Of a stretch of DNA of 64,000 nt, positions 8,462-17,011 are shown one piece after another; the stretch's first letter is position 1; each line of letters opens with the position of its first letter. The position numbers were made by a program, and so were the translations under genes. Location: the NCBI RefSeq assembly GCF_016950255.1, contig NZ_JACGFN010000002.1, positions 1 to 64,000 on the forward strand, in the 5' to 3' direction. Under the pieces are notes generated by a model. It was not told where the DNA came from. It ran no database searches and saw nothing but the letters and a program-made list of their open reading frames with translations. Origin of the DNA: Pectobacterium brasiliense (GTDB taxonomy: Bacteria; Pseudomonadota; Gammaproteobacteria; Enterobacterales; Enterobacteriaceae).

Positions 8462-9463
8462 ATGAGTGACTTAAGCCCAACTCTTGCCTTTCGGACGAAA
8501 AGGGGTACCTTTGCTGGTCCGTTTTTAAATGAAGCTCAACTTACTGGGTTGCTGCGCCTCTACAGAGACCAGGTCTCTCCTTCTGGTGCGACGTTTCCGG
8601 ATCTGGCGCCGGTAATCTACAGCCTGGATAGACTCATTTCTGACGGGGTCGCTGAGCAGTCCAGACGTGCACAAGCGTTTTTTAGCCAGCAACAGGTGTT
8701 AGAGCAGGAACGTCAGCTTGCTAAAAGTTATGAGCTTCTCTTTGGACAGTGGAACTATGCAAGCTCCATTGTTGATCCAAAAAAGAAAGCAGATCAGTGG
8801 GATAAGGTGGTTGATAATGCCTGCGGCGTTCTTTATGACTTGCGTGAAGCGATGCCCCTCGAAAAATCAATAAGCCACTGGGGCAAAGATTTATCATACA
8901 AGATTCAGCAAATTGGGCGTATGTACACTGAAGCTTTATTGTTCATCATCTATGGCAGGGCATCGTATGAGCCTCTCTCGCTTGTTAATGATCCCCGGCC
9001 ACGGCAATATATTTGTGAAATTAAAGAAATAATTAGCTCTTATTTTGATGGTGAAAATAAAGCAAATCTGCTGTTAAGCGCAGCTTTACATAAGACAACA
9101 CACTACGAGAAGGTAGGCGTTCTGACAGGTTTTAACACTCAAACTGAAGCAGATGCTTTCTTATTCAAAAACATCAAAGCGATCAAACCTGTTCGCATAT
9201 CCGACCCAAACTCAATGATGGATTTTTACATGCCGGATGTGCAGGATGCGTACAGCCGAACTATCAGATCTGAACGTTATCCAGATAGGCAGTGGATGGT
9301 AGTTTGTGCCTTGTGGGATCTTCACCGACGAGTCAGCCAGCTTGAATATCTTCTTGATGCACTGGAAGAACAAGAGGCAGAGCCGGATAGAAAAGCCGCC
9401 TGTGAAACACAGGAAATTATCACAGCGGTACTCGAGGAAAGGTTTACTTTGCTTGATCGCTAG
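8462..9463 (+). CDS. Uncharacterised 333-aa protein
   Basis: I set the start at ATG 8462, preceded by TAGGAAAT at good distance. The first residues MSDLSPTLAFRTKRGTFAGP look like a genuine N-terminus, whereas the in-frame TTG at 8345 does not. The protein is soluble and mostly helical, with a glutamine- and arginine-rich middle (QSRRAQAFFSQQQVLEQERQ), a Trp-containing helix (FGQWNYASSIVDPKKKADQWDKV) and an acidic C-terminus (LDALEEQEAEPDRK). There is no signal peptide, no membrane segment and no nucleotide-binding motif. I do not recognise the family. It stands alone in the accessory zone of the ICE, where defence or stability genes are common, but function is unknown. Confidence 0.6.
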   Translation: MSDLSPTLAFRTKRGTFAGPFLNEAQLTGLLRLYRDQVSPSGATFPDLAPVIYSLDRLISDGVAEQSRRAQAFFSQQQVLEQERQLAKSYELLFGQWNYASSIVDPKKKADQWDKVVDNACGVLYDLREAMPLEKSISHWGKDLSYKIQQIGRMYTEALLFIIYGRASYEPLSLVNDPRPRQYICEIKEIISSYFDGENKANLLLSAALHKTTHYEKVGVLTGFNTQTEADAFLFKNIKAIKPVRISDPNSMMDFYMPDVQDAYSRTIRSERYPDRQWMVVCALWDLHRRVSQLEYLLDALEEQEAEPDRKAACETQEIITAVLEERFTLLDR

Positions 9464-9819
9464 CCATCTTAAAAGTTGATAGTCTGGAATGAGAATCTTA
9501 TGCTACACCCTCTGACAGCCCTTCTAGAGTTAATAAACTAGCAGTAATAACTTCCGCTTCTGGCACAGAGCGGACAGAGAGTAAAATCACCAAGCACCTT
9601 GAACAGCGCCGTCTGATGCTGCAATGGTGGGCTAATTTTCCGGATGCTAACAGCAGCGGTCTGGTTAGGCTGTTTGACAGTATCAGAACGGTGGCAAGGA
9701 ACGGTATTCCGGTTCCGTTTGACGACAGATGTTTCTGTTCCGCACTATCGACGAACTGGAACAGGCTTCCGTCAGCCACGATTAAAGGCAATGCTTGTTT
9801 AACAGAATAGAAATAAACG
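9464..9819 (+). pseudogene. Possible gene remnant of unknown origin
   Basis: A plus-strand frame running from about 9530 to a TAG near 9810 reads like protein (for example ESKITKHLEQRRLMLQWWANF) but has no plausible start and no ribosome site; the first in-frame ATG is 9616. I could not assign a family. It ends at the convergent ccdB gene. It may be the 3' remnant of a gene lost by rearrangement inside the ICE, or chance coding-like sequence. Confidence 0.25.
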
Positions 9820-10134
9820 TCAGAACCCGTCGATGAGGAAGTCTATTGCAGCCTTTATCTGAGAACGGTACTGCGAAGCATCACAAAACACCGCACCCAG
9901 GGCCTGGACAGGGATACTTGCCAGCTCGTGGGTCATTACGGCGTATTCTTTGTCGTCCGTCAGCATGACGACGGGGACAAGGCGATCCGGTCGGCGGCCT
10001 GCCGGATACTTTTCAATAGGGAGCAATGGGATCACTATCCGACGATTCAATTGTCCAATAATATCGCTCGTGACATCGAGCAACAGCGGGTAAACGACGC
10101 TTTTCCCGGTATTACCGTATACACTGAATTGCAT
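9820..10134 (-). CDS. ccdB: CcdB-type toxin
   Basis: The 104-aa protein begins MQFSVYGNTGKSVVYPLLLDVTSDI and has the CcdB pattern throughout (RRIVIPLLP, LVPVVMLTDDKEYAVMTHELASIP, then a C-terminal helix IKAAIDFLIDGF). CcdB poisons DNA gyrase when not neutralised by CcdA. F-plasmid CcdB ends in FWGI. Here the end is DGF without Trp, closer to the Vibrio fischeri type (which, as I recall, ends FLITGI), so activity is not ruled out. The gene lies 2 nt after ccdA. Its likely role is to stabilise the ICE after integration. Confidence 0.9.
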   Translation of the reverse strand: MQFSVYGNTGKSVVYPLLLDVTSDIIGQLNRRIVIPLLPIEKYPAGRRPDRLVPVVMLTDDKEYAVMTHELASIPVQALGAVFCDASQYRSQIKAAIDFLIDGF

Positions 10135-10136
10135 GG

Positions 10137-10373
10137 CTAAAACGTCCTGTATTCATCACTGAAACAGCCGTTTTCATCATGAAAACGATTTAATGCGTCG
10201 ATAGCCTCCCTGTTTTCTTCCTGCCATATTTTCGCTTCATGACGGCGAAGCTCCGCATCCAGTGCGGTTGACAGAGTAGCACTTAGGTTAATACCCGCTT
10301 CACGCGCTCTTACCAGTAAGGCACGCTCCACCGTCATGGTCACGCTCTGCGTGTTGCGTTGTTTCGCGGTCAT
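10137..10373 (-). CDS. ccdA: CcdA-type antitoxin
   Basis: The 78-aa protein has an N-terminal ribbon-helix-helix DNA-binding part (QSVTMTVERALLVRAREAGINLSATLSTALDAEL) and a charged, flexible C-terminus (WQEENREAIDALNRFHDENGCFSDEYRTF) that binds the toxin, as in CcdA. It binds the operon promoter and represses it together with CcdB. The TAG stop is followed after 2 nt by the ccdB ATG, the usual tight coupling. The promoter and operator should lie just upstream, at about 10374-10450. Confidence 0.9.
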   Translation of the reverse strand: MTAKQRNTQSVTMTVERALLVRAREAGINLSATLSTALDAELRRHEAKIWQEENREAIDALNRFHDENGCFSDEYRTF

Positions 10374-10571
10374 GGTTTCTCTCCTGCATGAAACACGTGC
10401 ACATTACACGGCACAATACACTTATCATAACACCAAAAACAGGCCCGGCTACCGTTGCAGTCCTGCAAACTTCACAGTCAGTCGTCATACCTGAGCCGTC
10501 GTTTACAGCAATCACCGATGTACAAACGTCGTTTACGGGATGCGCGGACTCTTTGCCGCCCGCACCCGCAG

Positions 10572-10614
10572 CCTGCGAATTTTCCGGGCATATTATGTCC
10601 AGAAAATTCGCAGG
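10572..10614. repeat. 13-bp perfect inverted repeat between ccdA and ardC
   Basis: CCTGCGAATTTTC at 10572-10584 is perfectly complementary to GAAAATTCGCAGG at 10602-10614, with a 17-nt loop. It lies about 200 bp upstream of ccdA and about 80 bp past the ardC end, in a 320-bp gap without a gene. It could be a transcript-stabilising hairpin, a regulator site or a recombination site. It lacks a terminal T-run. Confidence 0.55.
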
Positions 10615-10657
10615 GAAATTTAAACATCTCTCACCTTCCCTGCCCCGCAATAAGCTT

Positions 10658-10681
10658 AAAGCCGCACTCCTTTGCGGCTTT
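10658..10681. terminator. Hairpin next to the end of ardC
   Basis: AAAGCCGCA at 10658-10666 pairs with TGCGGCTTT at 10673-10681 around a 6-nt loop, 13 bp past the ardC stop. The stem is GC-rich, and its symmetric A and T ends allow termination in either direction. It most likely ends the ardC transcript. Confidence 0.6.
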
Positions 10682-10693
10682 ATCATCTCCGAC

Positions 10694-11638
10694 TCAAATC
10701 TTATCCATCAGATAACGATGTGCTTTTGAGGCGGCGCTGGCCGCTTTGAAAACATAGCGCTTATCATTTTTCAGCGCCTGGAGCCATGAGGCAATATAGC
10801 TTTCATGCTGAACCTCTCCGATGATCCCCAGATCCGCCATCAGAAAAGCACTTCCCAGCTCCGCCACTAATTCCTCCTCCGCATAATCTGCACTGCCAAA
10901 CTTCCCTTTCATTTCACGGTTAAGTCGTTTTTTACCACCGCTCCAGTGAACCAGCTCATGTAGGCCAGTAGCATAGAAATTGGCTGCATCTGAAAACAGA
11001 TGGCGCTCCGGTAGCCAGACTTCATCGGTTGAGGGTCTGAAAAAGGCGTTTTGTCCTTTCTCAATGATGTTTGCGCCGCTCTTCTGGAACAGATTTTCAG
11101 CCTCCGGCAACGGGTCAAAGGTTGCTTCCGGGCTGACTGTTTCAGTTGTCAGAGGCAAGCCGTCAATTTGCTGAACGTTAAACACGTTGAAAGTTTTCAG
11201 CATCGGGATCTGGTCGATTTCACCGTCTTCGTTTTCTTTCTCTAAGGTTGTATAGAAAATTGCCGTCGTGCCGTGCTCGCCTTTGCGAACCTGCCCACCT
11301 ACTGCCTGCGCCTGTTTGTAGGTCATCCAGCGTGAATCACCGAAGCCCTGTTCTGATGCACTGCACCACAACAGCATGATATTCATTCCGCTATACGAGA
11401 TACCGGTTGCGAAGTTGGAAGGCAACCCAGACATGCCCGGCACTCGTTGCCACGGGCAAGACCACGGTTTTACACCAGCTTCAAGCGCGGTAATGATGCT
11501 GTCGGTGACGGTCTGGTAAATATCGGTTTTAGTTTTGGAAAATTTCGTTTTTGAGGAGCCTGACTGCTCCAGCGGGGATACGCTGGTCGCCGCTGCGGCG
11601 TTAGGGGCGCTAGTCTGGGTATGCAGGGAAATGGTCAT
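10694..11638 (-). CDS. ardC: ArdC-like antirestriction protein (ssDNA-binding domain plus zincin metallopeptidase)
   Basis: I choose ATG 11638 (314 aa), which has GGAG 8 nt upstream; a longer in-frame start at 11719 adds 27 unlikely residues. An N-terminal ssDNA-binding domain (about 35-160: DIYQTVTDSIITALEAG, CPWQR, MTYKQAQAVGGQVRKGEHG) is followed by a peptidase-like domain with HELVH, giving zinc ligands H227 and H231 and catalytic E228. ArdC proteins from conjugative plasmids protect incoming DNA from host restriction, as in pSA ArdC. Here it would help the ICE establish in a new host. It is monocistronic on the minus strand, with a hairpin just after its stop. Confidence 0.88.
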   Translation of the reverse strand: MTISLHTQTSAPNAAAATSVSPLEQSGSSKTKFSKTKTDIYQTVTDSIITALEAGVKPWSCPWQRVPGMSGLPSNFATGISYSGMNIMLLWCSASEQGFGDSRWMTYKQAQAVGGQVRKGEHGTTAIFYTTLEKENEDGEIDQIPMLKTFNVFNVQQIDGLPLTTETVSPEATFDPLPEAENLFQKSGANIIEKGQNAFFRPSTDEVWLPERHLFSDAANFYATGLHELVHWSGGKKRLNREMKGKFGSADYAEEELVAELGSAFLMADLGIIGEVQHESYIASWLQALKNDKRYVFKAASAASKAHRYLMDKI

Positions 11639-12269
11639 GGTTTTTTCTCCGTCAGTGGTGTGATTTTCGTCTTCGTATCGCCTGACGGTTCGCTTTTCCG
11701 GCATCGTTCCGGCACGCAAGGGCGCAGAATGCGTGCCATTTACCCTTGCGGGACGGGTTGTGTTGGGAAACGATTAACCGGAAGCTGATATGGGAACGGA
11801 AATCACGCCGGAGAAAAAACTGCCCCCTGCATAGACGGGCGTAGCGCCCATTGCTCTGTAGCGGTGAATGTCGATATAACGGAGAGCAGGTCACTAGTAC
11901 CTGCTAGTTGATTTGCTCAAAAGAGGCATTATTGTCCCTAGAGAGCATTCAGTCTAATATAGGCTTCATTAAATAAATCGAACTTTCAGTGGCAAAGCAG
12001 TGATTCAAAATGATCAATTGGGAAACATATAATCACGTGCTTCGTCAATGGAGCCTGTTGACAATCTGAGGCCTCAACGACGATACCTTTGCCCCACGTG
12101 AAGATGAAAGCAATGAGGAAAGTCTCTGGCGGGCTACAGCGAGAGGTAAAAAAACTGAGAGGGAAATCAGCGTATGCCCCACAGCCGACACCTAGTAGTA
12201 GACACGGATTGTACACGAACATATCACCAAATGGCATAATGGATACACATGCATTGCCGAGGCTGATGA
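11639..12269. other. Non-coding or degraded stretch upstream of the defence island
   Basis: About 630 bp without a gene I can support. Frames on both strands (for example minus 11652-11894 and 11986-12237) have atypical composition and no ribosome site. The ardC promoter should lie in the first 150 bp. Base composition becomes more A/T-rich from here on, which marks the transition to the lower-GC defence island. Confidence 0.4.
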
Positions 12270-12512
12270 ACTATACATGTGGACATAAGATCAGCATTGA
12301 GGGGCGACATCTACGATATGGGTTACTTCCATAACGGTCTGAAGGGTAAGAACAACTGTCTGTCATTCCGCAGCTCTATCGGAGGGTGATTAGTATCTAG
12401 AAAAGTGCTCGATGGCATGCGAGCGGTTGATAGAAACGCTGTGGAAACGCTAATCACAGGCATTCAACCAGCTGAAATAGAGAAGGTTAGGCTGCAAAAA
12501 TATATCGGTTAA
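12270..12512 (+). pseudogene. Decayed reading-frame remnant upstream of the kinase gene
   Basis: One frame stays coding-like across an internal TGA at 12387-12389: a first part containing GDIYDMGYFHNGLKGKN, then a second containing NAVETLITGIQPAEIEK that ends at TAA 12510-12512. There is no good start codon. I do not recognise the family. It is probably what remains of a gene displaced when the neighbouring island was acquired. Confidence 0.25.
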
Positions 12513-12600
12513 ACGCTGTTGCTGCAATGTTGCTCAAGAACATCCACTTTGCAGCAGCATTCTGATCAGAAAATTAAAACAACTGATAAAGGAGTAATTT

Positions 12601-14961
12601 TTGTTTAGGATCACTGCACGCACTGTCTTAGAGTTGGGTTCAGAGCTGATTAGCTCTGATATCATTGCTTTCTACGAACTCATAAAAAACGGCTTTGATG
12701 CCCAGACCAAATCTGGTGTCGAGATAAGATTCGATATTCCATTGTCGCAAAAGTCATATCAGCGATTGTACCAACTGATAACTGAAGACTGTGATATTAC
12801 CAACGTTAAATCACATATTATTTCATCATTAGACACCAGCGCCAGTGAAAAATCTCGCAATGGCTTTAGCAGCCTAATTGAGAGAGCAATTAATTTTGTG
12901 GAACTCAGAAAATTATTGATTGAAGCCCAAGGTCGTTATAACACAATTACTGTCTCTGACACTGGTAGTGGAATGTCGTTAGATGACCTCAACCATAATT
13001 TTCTCGTCATAGGCACACCATCACGAAAACATGAAGTTGAAGCGGCCATGCAGCGGGGAGATAAGGAAGCACCTTATTTAGGAGAAAAAGGAATCGGCCG
13101 GTTGTCGGCTATGCGTCTTGGAGAAGGCTTGCGAGTTGAAACTGCTCGAGAATCTGACCCAAAACTAAACATACTTGAGATAGATTGGCGCGCTTTTGCA
13201 GATGTCGATGCAATGCTTGATCAAATACTAGTTAATCCGATAGCTGGCCCTGACAAACCAAGCGAAAACTGGTCTGGTACATCAGTAATTATTAGCAATC
13301 TAAGCGAGAATTGGACAAAAAAACGTGTCGAAGATATGGCGGAATATGAGTTCGCTCGACTTACTGATCCATTTTCAGATGCTGGACTCAGGCCTCGAAT
13401 AGCTATTTTTTGGAATTCAGAAAGAAAGTCCATCCCCATAATGCCTTCAGCCCTGCTTTCTTCCGCGCATGCTCGTGTTGAAGCTAAATATGAAGTCATT
13501 GATGGTTCTCCTTCACTTACTTGTACAGTAGAAGCTCTAGATCTTGGTTTCGACCATCCAAAAGAACGCGAGAAGACAACTCTTACAGTTGAAGACTTGC
13601 AAAGTGCAATTATTGGCCGAGAAGCACATATTGATGATAGTGCCCTCAGCACCGTGGGCTCATTTTCGTTCGAGGCGTACTGGTACAACCGTAGGAGGTT
13701 AACTCGCGTCGATGCTATAGGCGAGCAACGTGCAGTACGTGAATTACAGGAAAAATGGTCGGGAATTATGCTATTCAGAGACCGCTTTCGTGTTTTCCCG
13801 TATGGTGAAGATGAAGACGACTGGCTTGAGTTAGATCGAAGAGCGTTACGGCGTTCCGGATACACTCTCAATAAAACTCAATTTATTGGTAGAGTGATGA
13901 TCTCACGTACTGGAAACCCAACATTGGTAGATCAGACTAACCGTGAAGGTCTCCGCATCACTCCAGAACAAAGAGTTTTCCTCGAAGTAATTCGCTATGT
14001 CGTACAAGATCGACTTGGCACTTTTATGCAGGATGTGGAACGTCAATATAAGAATAAAAAAGTCGATCTTTCTGATGCCCAAACGCAGGTTTCGAAATTA
14101 GAAAGTAGGGCTAAGAATGCTATTCGTCAGTTAAAACGGTTAACCCCATCAGAAGGAAACGAAGCTATTGAAGATCTTCAGCAAACTTTATTTGAGTTCT
14201 CTGAGTTTGCTGCGAATGCCCGCCAACGCATTACTGAAGTTGAACAAGAAAGCAGACAGATGGTAGAAATGGCTGGAGTTGGGCTCATGGTGGAAGTAGT
14301 AGCACACGAACTTGCACGTGCATCCGAGAATGCATTAAAAGAACTCGACCTCCTTCATGCTAAAGATATGCCAGAAGATTTGCGTGCCCATTTTAAAAAC
14401 CTTCAAGCTGAACTAAAAAGTGTAAGTAAAAGAGTTAGAGTACTAGATCCAATGAGTGTCTCAGGTCGGCAACGAATGGAGGCATTCAAACTTGACGAAC
14501 TTATTAGTGATATAATTGAAGGACATCGAGCGCAGTTCTCACGGCATAATATTCATATAATAGCCGATCTTCCTAAAAATTCCATTCGTATAAGAGCAGT
14601 AAAAGGAATGATTGTACAGATTTTAGAGAACTTGATCTCAAACTCAGTATATTGGCTAGATATGAAAGCAGAGCGTGAAAGAAGCTTCCGTGCTGAGATA
14701 AAAATCACATTAGAAAGTAGTCCTCCCACTATTACCTTTGAAGATAACGGTCGTGGAATTTCCCCGGATAACCGAGAACAAGTGTTTAAGGCTTTCTTTT
14801 CTCTCAAAGACACACGTCGCCGTCGTGGTCTTGGCCTTTTTATCGCCCGCGAGGCAGCTCAATATAATGGCGGAACACTTACTCTGGCTGAAGCAACTAA
14901 CTCTGAAACTGGACGGCTTCACCGTTTTATTCTTGAACTTCCTGAAGGAGCACAACTTTGA
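12601..14961 (+). CDS. Dual-GHKL ATPase: MORC/Hsp90-like module fused to a histidine-kinase-like module
   Basis: 786 aa. The start is TTG 12601 with GGAG 6 nt upstream. Residues 1-180 form a GHKL ATPase of MutL/Hsp90/MORC type: N box E26LIKN30, G1 motif D120TGSG, G2 motif LGEKGIGRLSAMRLG from residue 160. A middle region (about 200-480) resembles the transducer part of such ATPases. A coiled coil follows at about 480-560 (VERQYKNKKVDLSDAQTQVSKLE). The C-terminal part looks like a histidine kinase: H-box VVAHELARASENALKEL with H569, N box ILENLISNS, G1 DNGRGIS, G2 RRGLGLFIAREAAQ. There is no membrane segment. It overlaps the receiver gene by 4 nt (TTGA). It is probably a cytoplasmic sensor/kinase of a defence module; the stimulus is unknown. 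Confidence 0.7.
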   Translation: MFRITARTVLELGSELISSDIIAFYELIKNGFDAQTKSGVEIRFDIPLSQKSYQRLYQLITEDCDITNVKSHIISSLDTSASEKSRNGFSSLIERAINFVELRKLLIEAQGRYNTITVSDTGSGMSLDDLNHNFLVIGTPSRKHEVEAAMQRGDKEAPYLGEKGIGRLSAMRLGEGLRVETARESDPKLNILEIDWRAFADVDAMLDQILVNPIAGPDKPSENWSGTSVIISNLSENWTKKRVEDMAEYEFARLTDPFSDAGLRPRIAIFWNSERKSIPIMPSALLSSAHARVEAKYEVIDGSPSLTCTVEALDLGFDHPKEREKTTLTVEDLQSAIIGREAHIDDSALSTVGSFSFEAYWYNRRRLTRVDAIGEQRAVRELQEKWSGIMLFRDRFRVFPYGEDEDDWLELDRRALRRSGYTLNKTQFIGRVMISRTGNPTLVDQTNREGLRITPEQRVFLEVIRYVVQDRLGTFMQDVERQYKNKKVDLSDAQTQVSKLESRAKNAIRQLKRLTPSEGNEAIEDLQQTLFEFSEFAANARQRITEVEQESRQMVEMAGVGLMVEVVAHELARASENALKELDLLHAKDMPEDLRAHFKNLQAELKSVSKRVRVLDPMSVSGRQRMEAFKLDELISDIIEGHRAQFSRHNIHIIADLPKNSIRIRAVKGMIVQILENLISNSVYWLDMKAERERSFRAEIKITLESSPPTITFEDNGRGISPDNREQVFKAFFSLKDTRRRRGLGLFIAREAAQYNGGTLTLAEATNSETGRLHRFILELPEGAQL

Positions 14962-16958
14962 ATCTTGTAGATTTACTTGCTGAGCGTGGTATACGAACGG
15001 CGTTAGTTGTTGATGATGTATATGATGAAGTACCTACAGCCTCTGACATTGACCCTGCTAATGATGCTTGGCCAAATTTTAATGATGATCTGACTCCAGA
15101 ACAGAGACAACTAATCATTGATAAATACCCCATGGCAGCTCAATTACACTTTGATCAATGTATTATAGATGATAAATACGTTGCAACAATCTGGCAAATA
15201 CATGATGAATTGGGTGACGCAGCAGCGTCACTTTTTGAGAGATATATAGCTGATCAAAAAGCAGATAGAAATTATGTTAACATAATTGAGAAACGGCTAA
15301 AATCTCTTGGCTTGACTGTAAATACAGCTGGTCGTAATTTTACAGCAGCAGCGCAAGAGGTTGACCTAATTATTATTGATTTGTTTTTTGACAAAGCGCA
15401 AGATCCCTCCCTGCTCGACAGCTCAAAAAAAAGCCTTCGTGATGCGTTACAATTACGAATTGATAGACCTCCATTAGTAATCCTTATGTCAAGAAGCCCA
15501 CGTCTGGAAGCCAAACGAGATGAGTTTCGTGATGATGTTCTTCTTCTTGACTCGGGATTCCGCATTTTAAAAAAAGAAGATCTTGAGAATACAAATCGTC
15601 TCGAGCTTCAGCTTGAACGCTTGGCAGAGAATTGTTCAGATTCAAGGGTTTTAGCAAAATTATTATATTCACTTGAAGAAGGAGTAAAACAAGGGGCAGA
15701 CAGAACCCTACAGTTACTCCGACGGCTACGCCTTTCAGATATTGGGCAGATACAGCAATTATTACTTAATGCAGAAGGACAGCCTGTAGGAAGCTATCTT
15801 GTTGACGTGTTTGATCATGTATTAAAACATGAAATCGAGCGCGAGATTGGCATTATTGATGCAGCACAAGCCCTAAATAATTTTTCAGCAGCTAAATATC
15901 CGACACCTTATGTCTCAGGATCTGTGGACCTACAAGAGTTAGTACAACGCTTACTAACACAAAATGAGCACAGATTAAAGTTACCAGGTTCAGTTGCTGC
16001 ATCTGTAGCCTTTGGAGACATTCTGAGAATTAAACCAGATGCTAATGCTGAGCGTCTTAAAAATGAAATTCTTGTAGATCTCACTCCCGAAAATGTTGCT
16101 CTTGTATTGACACCTGCATGTGATATACAGCGCGGCGCAGCGCCAAGAATACTCTTACTCATTGGTTCGATTAAACAGCTGGGTGTTAAAGATTGGACTT
16201 ATGGGGATGATGCTAAAACATCAGCGATACGAATTGACAACCAACTATGTTGGATAAAATGGAATTTAAAACATATTGATACAGTATCTCTTCAACAGCT
16301 AGACAAGGCTATCAATTCTCAAGATTTTTATTTAGCAGGCCGTTTGCGAGAAGGCCATGCTTTAGAGTTACAACAGCGTTTACTTTCAGGGTTGGGAAGA
16401 GTTGGGCAAATGGCTATATTGCCTGCTACATTTCCAGTAGAACTAGATCTATTTTACGCTGATCTCGATGGAAAGCTTTTGAGTTTAAATATTGAAGGAT
16501 TAACTGATGGGGCCGTATGCTTCGTTGGCAGGGAACCTAAAGGTGGTCAAAGCTTACGTCTTGTAATGACTGAAATGATTGTTGATGGCATTCTCTCAGA
16601 GTTAGAAAAAATAGATGAAAATCAAGTTTCAGAACGTGCTCGTCAAGCCTTTAAGCATGTAAAATCCTCCTCAGACTTACAGAGAATGATGACCCAAGGT
16701 ATTGATTTAAAAGGGGTAAGCGATAAATCATGGAAAGAGATCGACTCTGAAACAGGGGCAAACAATAGCATACCTAAAATGGGTTTAATAGCTTGGAATT
16801 TTGCTCCCACAGAAGAGGCCTTACCTAACAAAATATTAAGTAAAGCAGGTATAGTTTTCTTGATTCGCGATATCGAAAATCAAGAAGCTCCAGGTCTTGG
16901 TGATGCAATCCGCGCCGGTTTAATTACTCCTTCTCCCATATCAGATACATCAAATTAA
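14958..16958 (+). CDS. Large receiver-domain protein, partner of the dual-GHKL kinase
   Basis: 666 aa. The start is TTG 14958, with AAGGAG 7 nt upstream, overlapping the kinase stop. The N-terminal about 210 residues look like a response-regulator receiver with all key residues: acidic pair D19-D20 (ALVVDDVYDE), phosphoacceptor D141 (LIIIDLFF), S179 (VILMSRS) and K205/K206 (FRILKKEDL). About 110 extra residues sit between the first and third strands, far more than in a CheY-like receiver. The remaining about 450 residues match no output domain I recognise; there is no HTH, nuclease or NTPase motif. Phosphorylation from H569 of the neighbour is a natural hypothesis. It ends convergently to sspD. 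Confidence 0.65.
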   Translation: MNLVDLLAERGIRTALVVDDVYDEVPTASDIDPANDAWPNFNDDLTPEQRQLIIDKYPMAAQLHFDQCIIDDKYVATIWQIHDELGDAAASLFERYIADQKADRNYVNIIEKRLKSLGLTVNTAGRNFTAAAQEVDLIIIDLFFDKAQDPSLLDSSKKSLRDALQLRIDRPPLVILMSRSPRLEAKRDEFRDDVLLLDSGFRILKKEDLENTNRLELQLERLAENCSDSRVLAKLLYSLEEGVKQGADRTLQLLRRLRLSDIGQIQQLLLNAEGQPVGSYLVDVFDHVLKHEIEREIGIIDAAQALNNFSAAKYPTPYVSGSVDLQELVQRLLTQNEHRLKLPGSVAASVAFGDILRIKPDANAERLKNEILVDLTPENVALVLTPACDIQRGAAPRILLLIGSIKQLGVKDWTYGDDAKTSAIRIDNQLCWIKWNLKHIDTVSLQQLDKAINSQDFYLAGRLREGHALELQQRLLSGLGRVGQMAILPATFPVELDLFYADLDGKLLSLNIEGLTDGAVCFVGREPKGGQSLRLVMTEMIVDGILSELEKIDENQVSERARQAFKHVKSSSDLQRMMTQGIDLKGVSDKSWKEIDSETGANNSIPKMGLIAWNFAPTEEALPNKILSKAGIVFLIRDIENQEAPGLGDAIRAGLITPSPISDTSN

Positions 16959-16960
16959 AA

Positions 16961-16990
16961 ATCATGCGGTGTCTAAAGACACCGCATGAT
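16961..16990. terminator. Terminator between the kinase/receiver operon and sspBCD
   Basis: ATCATGCGGTGTCT at 16961-16974 pairs perfectly with AGACACCGCATGAT at 16977-16990. Read on the minus strand the hairpin is followed by TTTTTAATTTG, so it should end the sspBCD transcript. It lies 3 nt after the receiver gene stop and may also slow the opposing transcript. Confidence 0.8.
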
Positions 16991-17011
16991 AAAAGTTAAT
17001 ATTTTCGAATG

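Noticed and set aside
9820..10134. CcdB lacks the C-terminal Trp of the F-plasmid toxin
   Set aside because: The end FLIDGF resembles the Vibrio fischeri-type CcdB as I remember it, which still poisons gyrase. The change is not evidence of inactivation.
11986..12334. Opposing short frames at 11986-12237 (minus) and 12089-12334 (plus)
   Set aside because: No ribosome sites, no recognisable domain, and atypical residue use. They are treated as non-coding.
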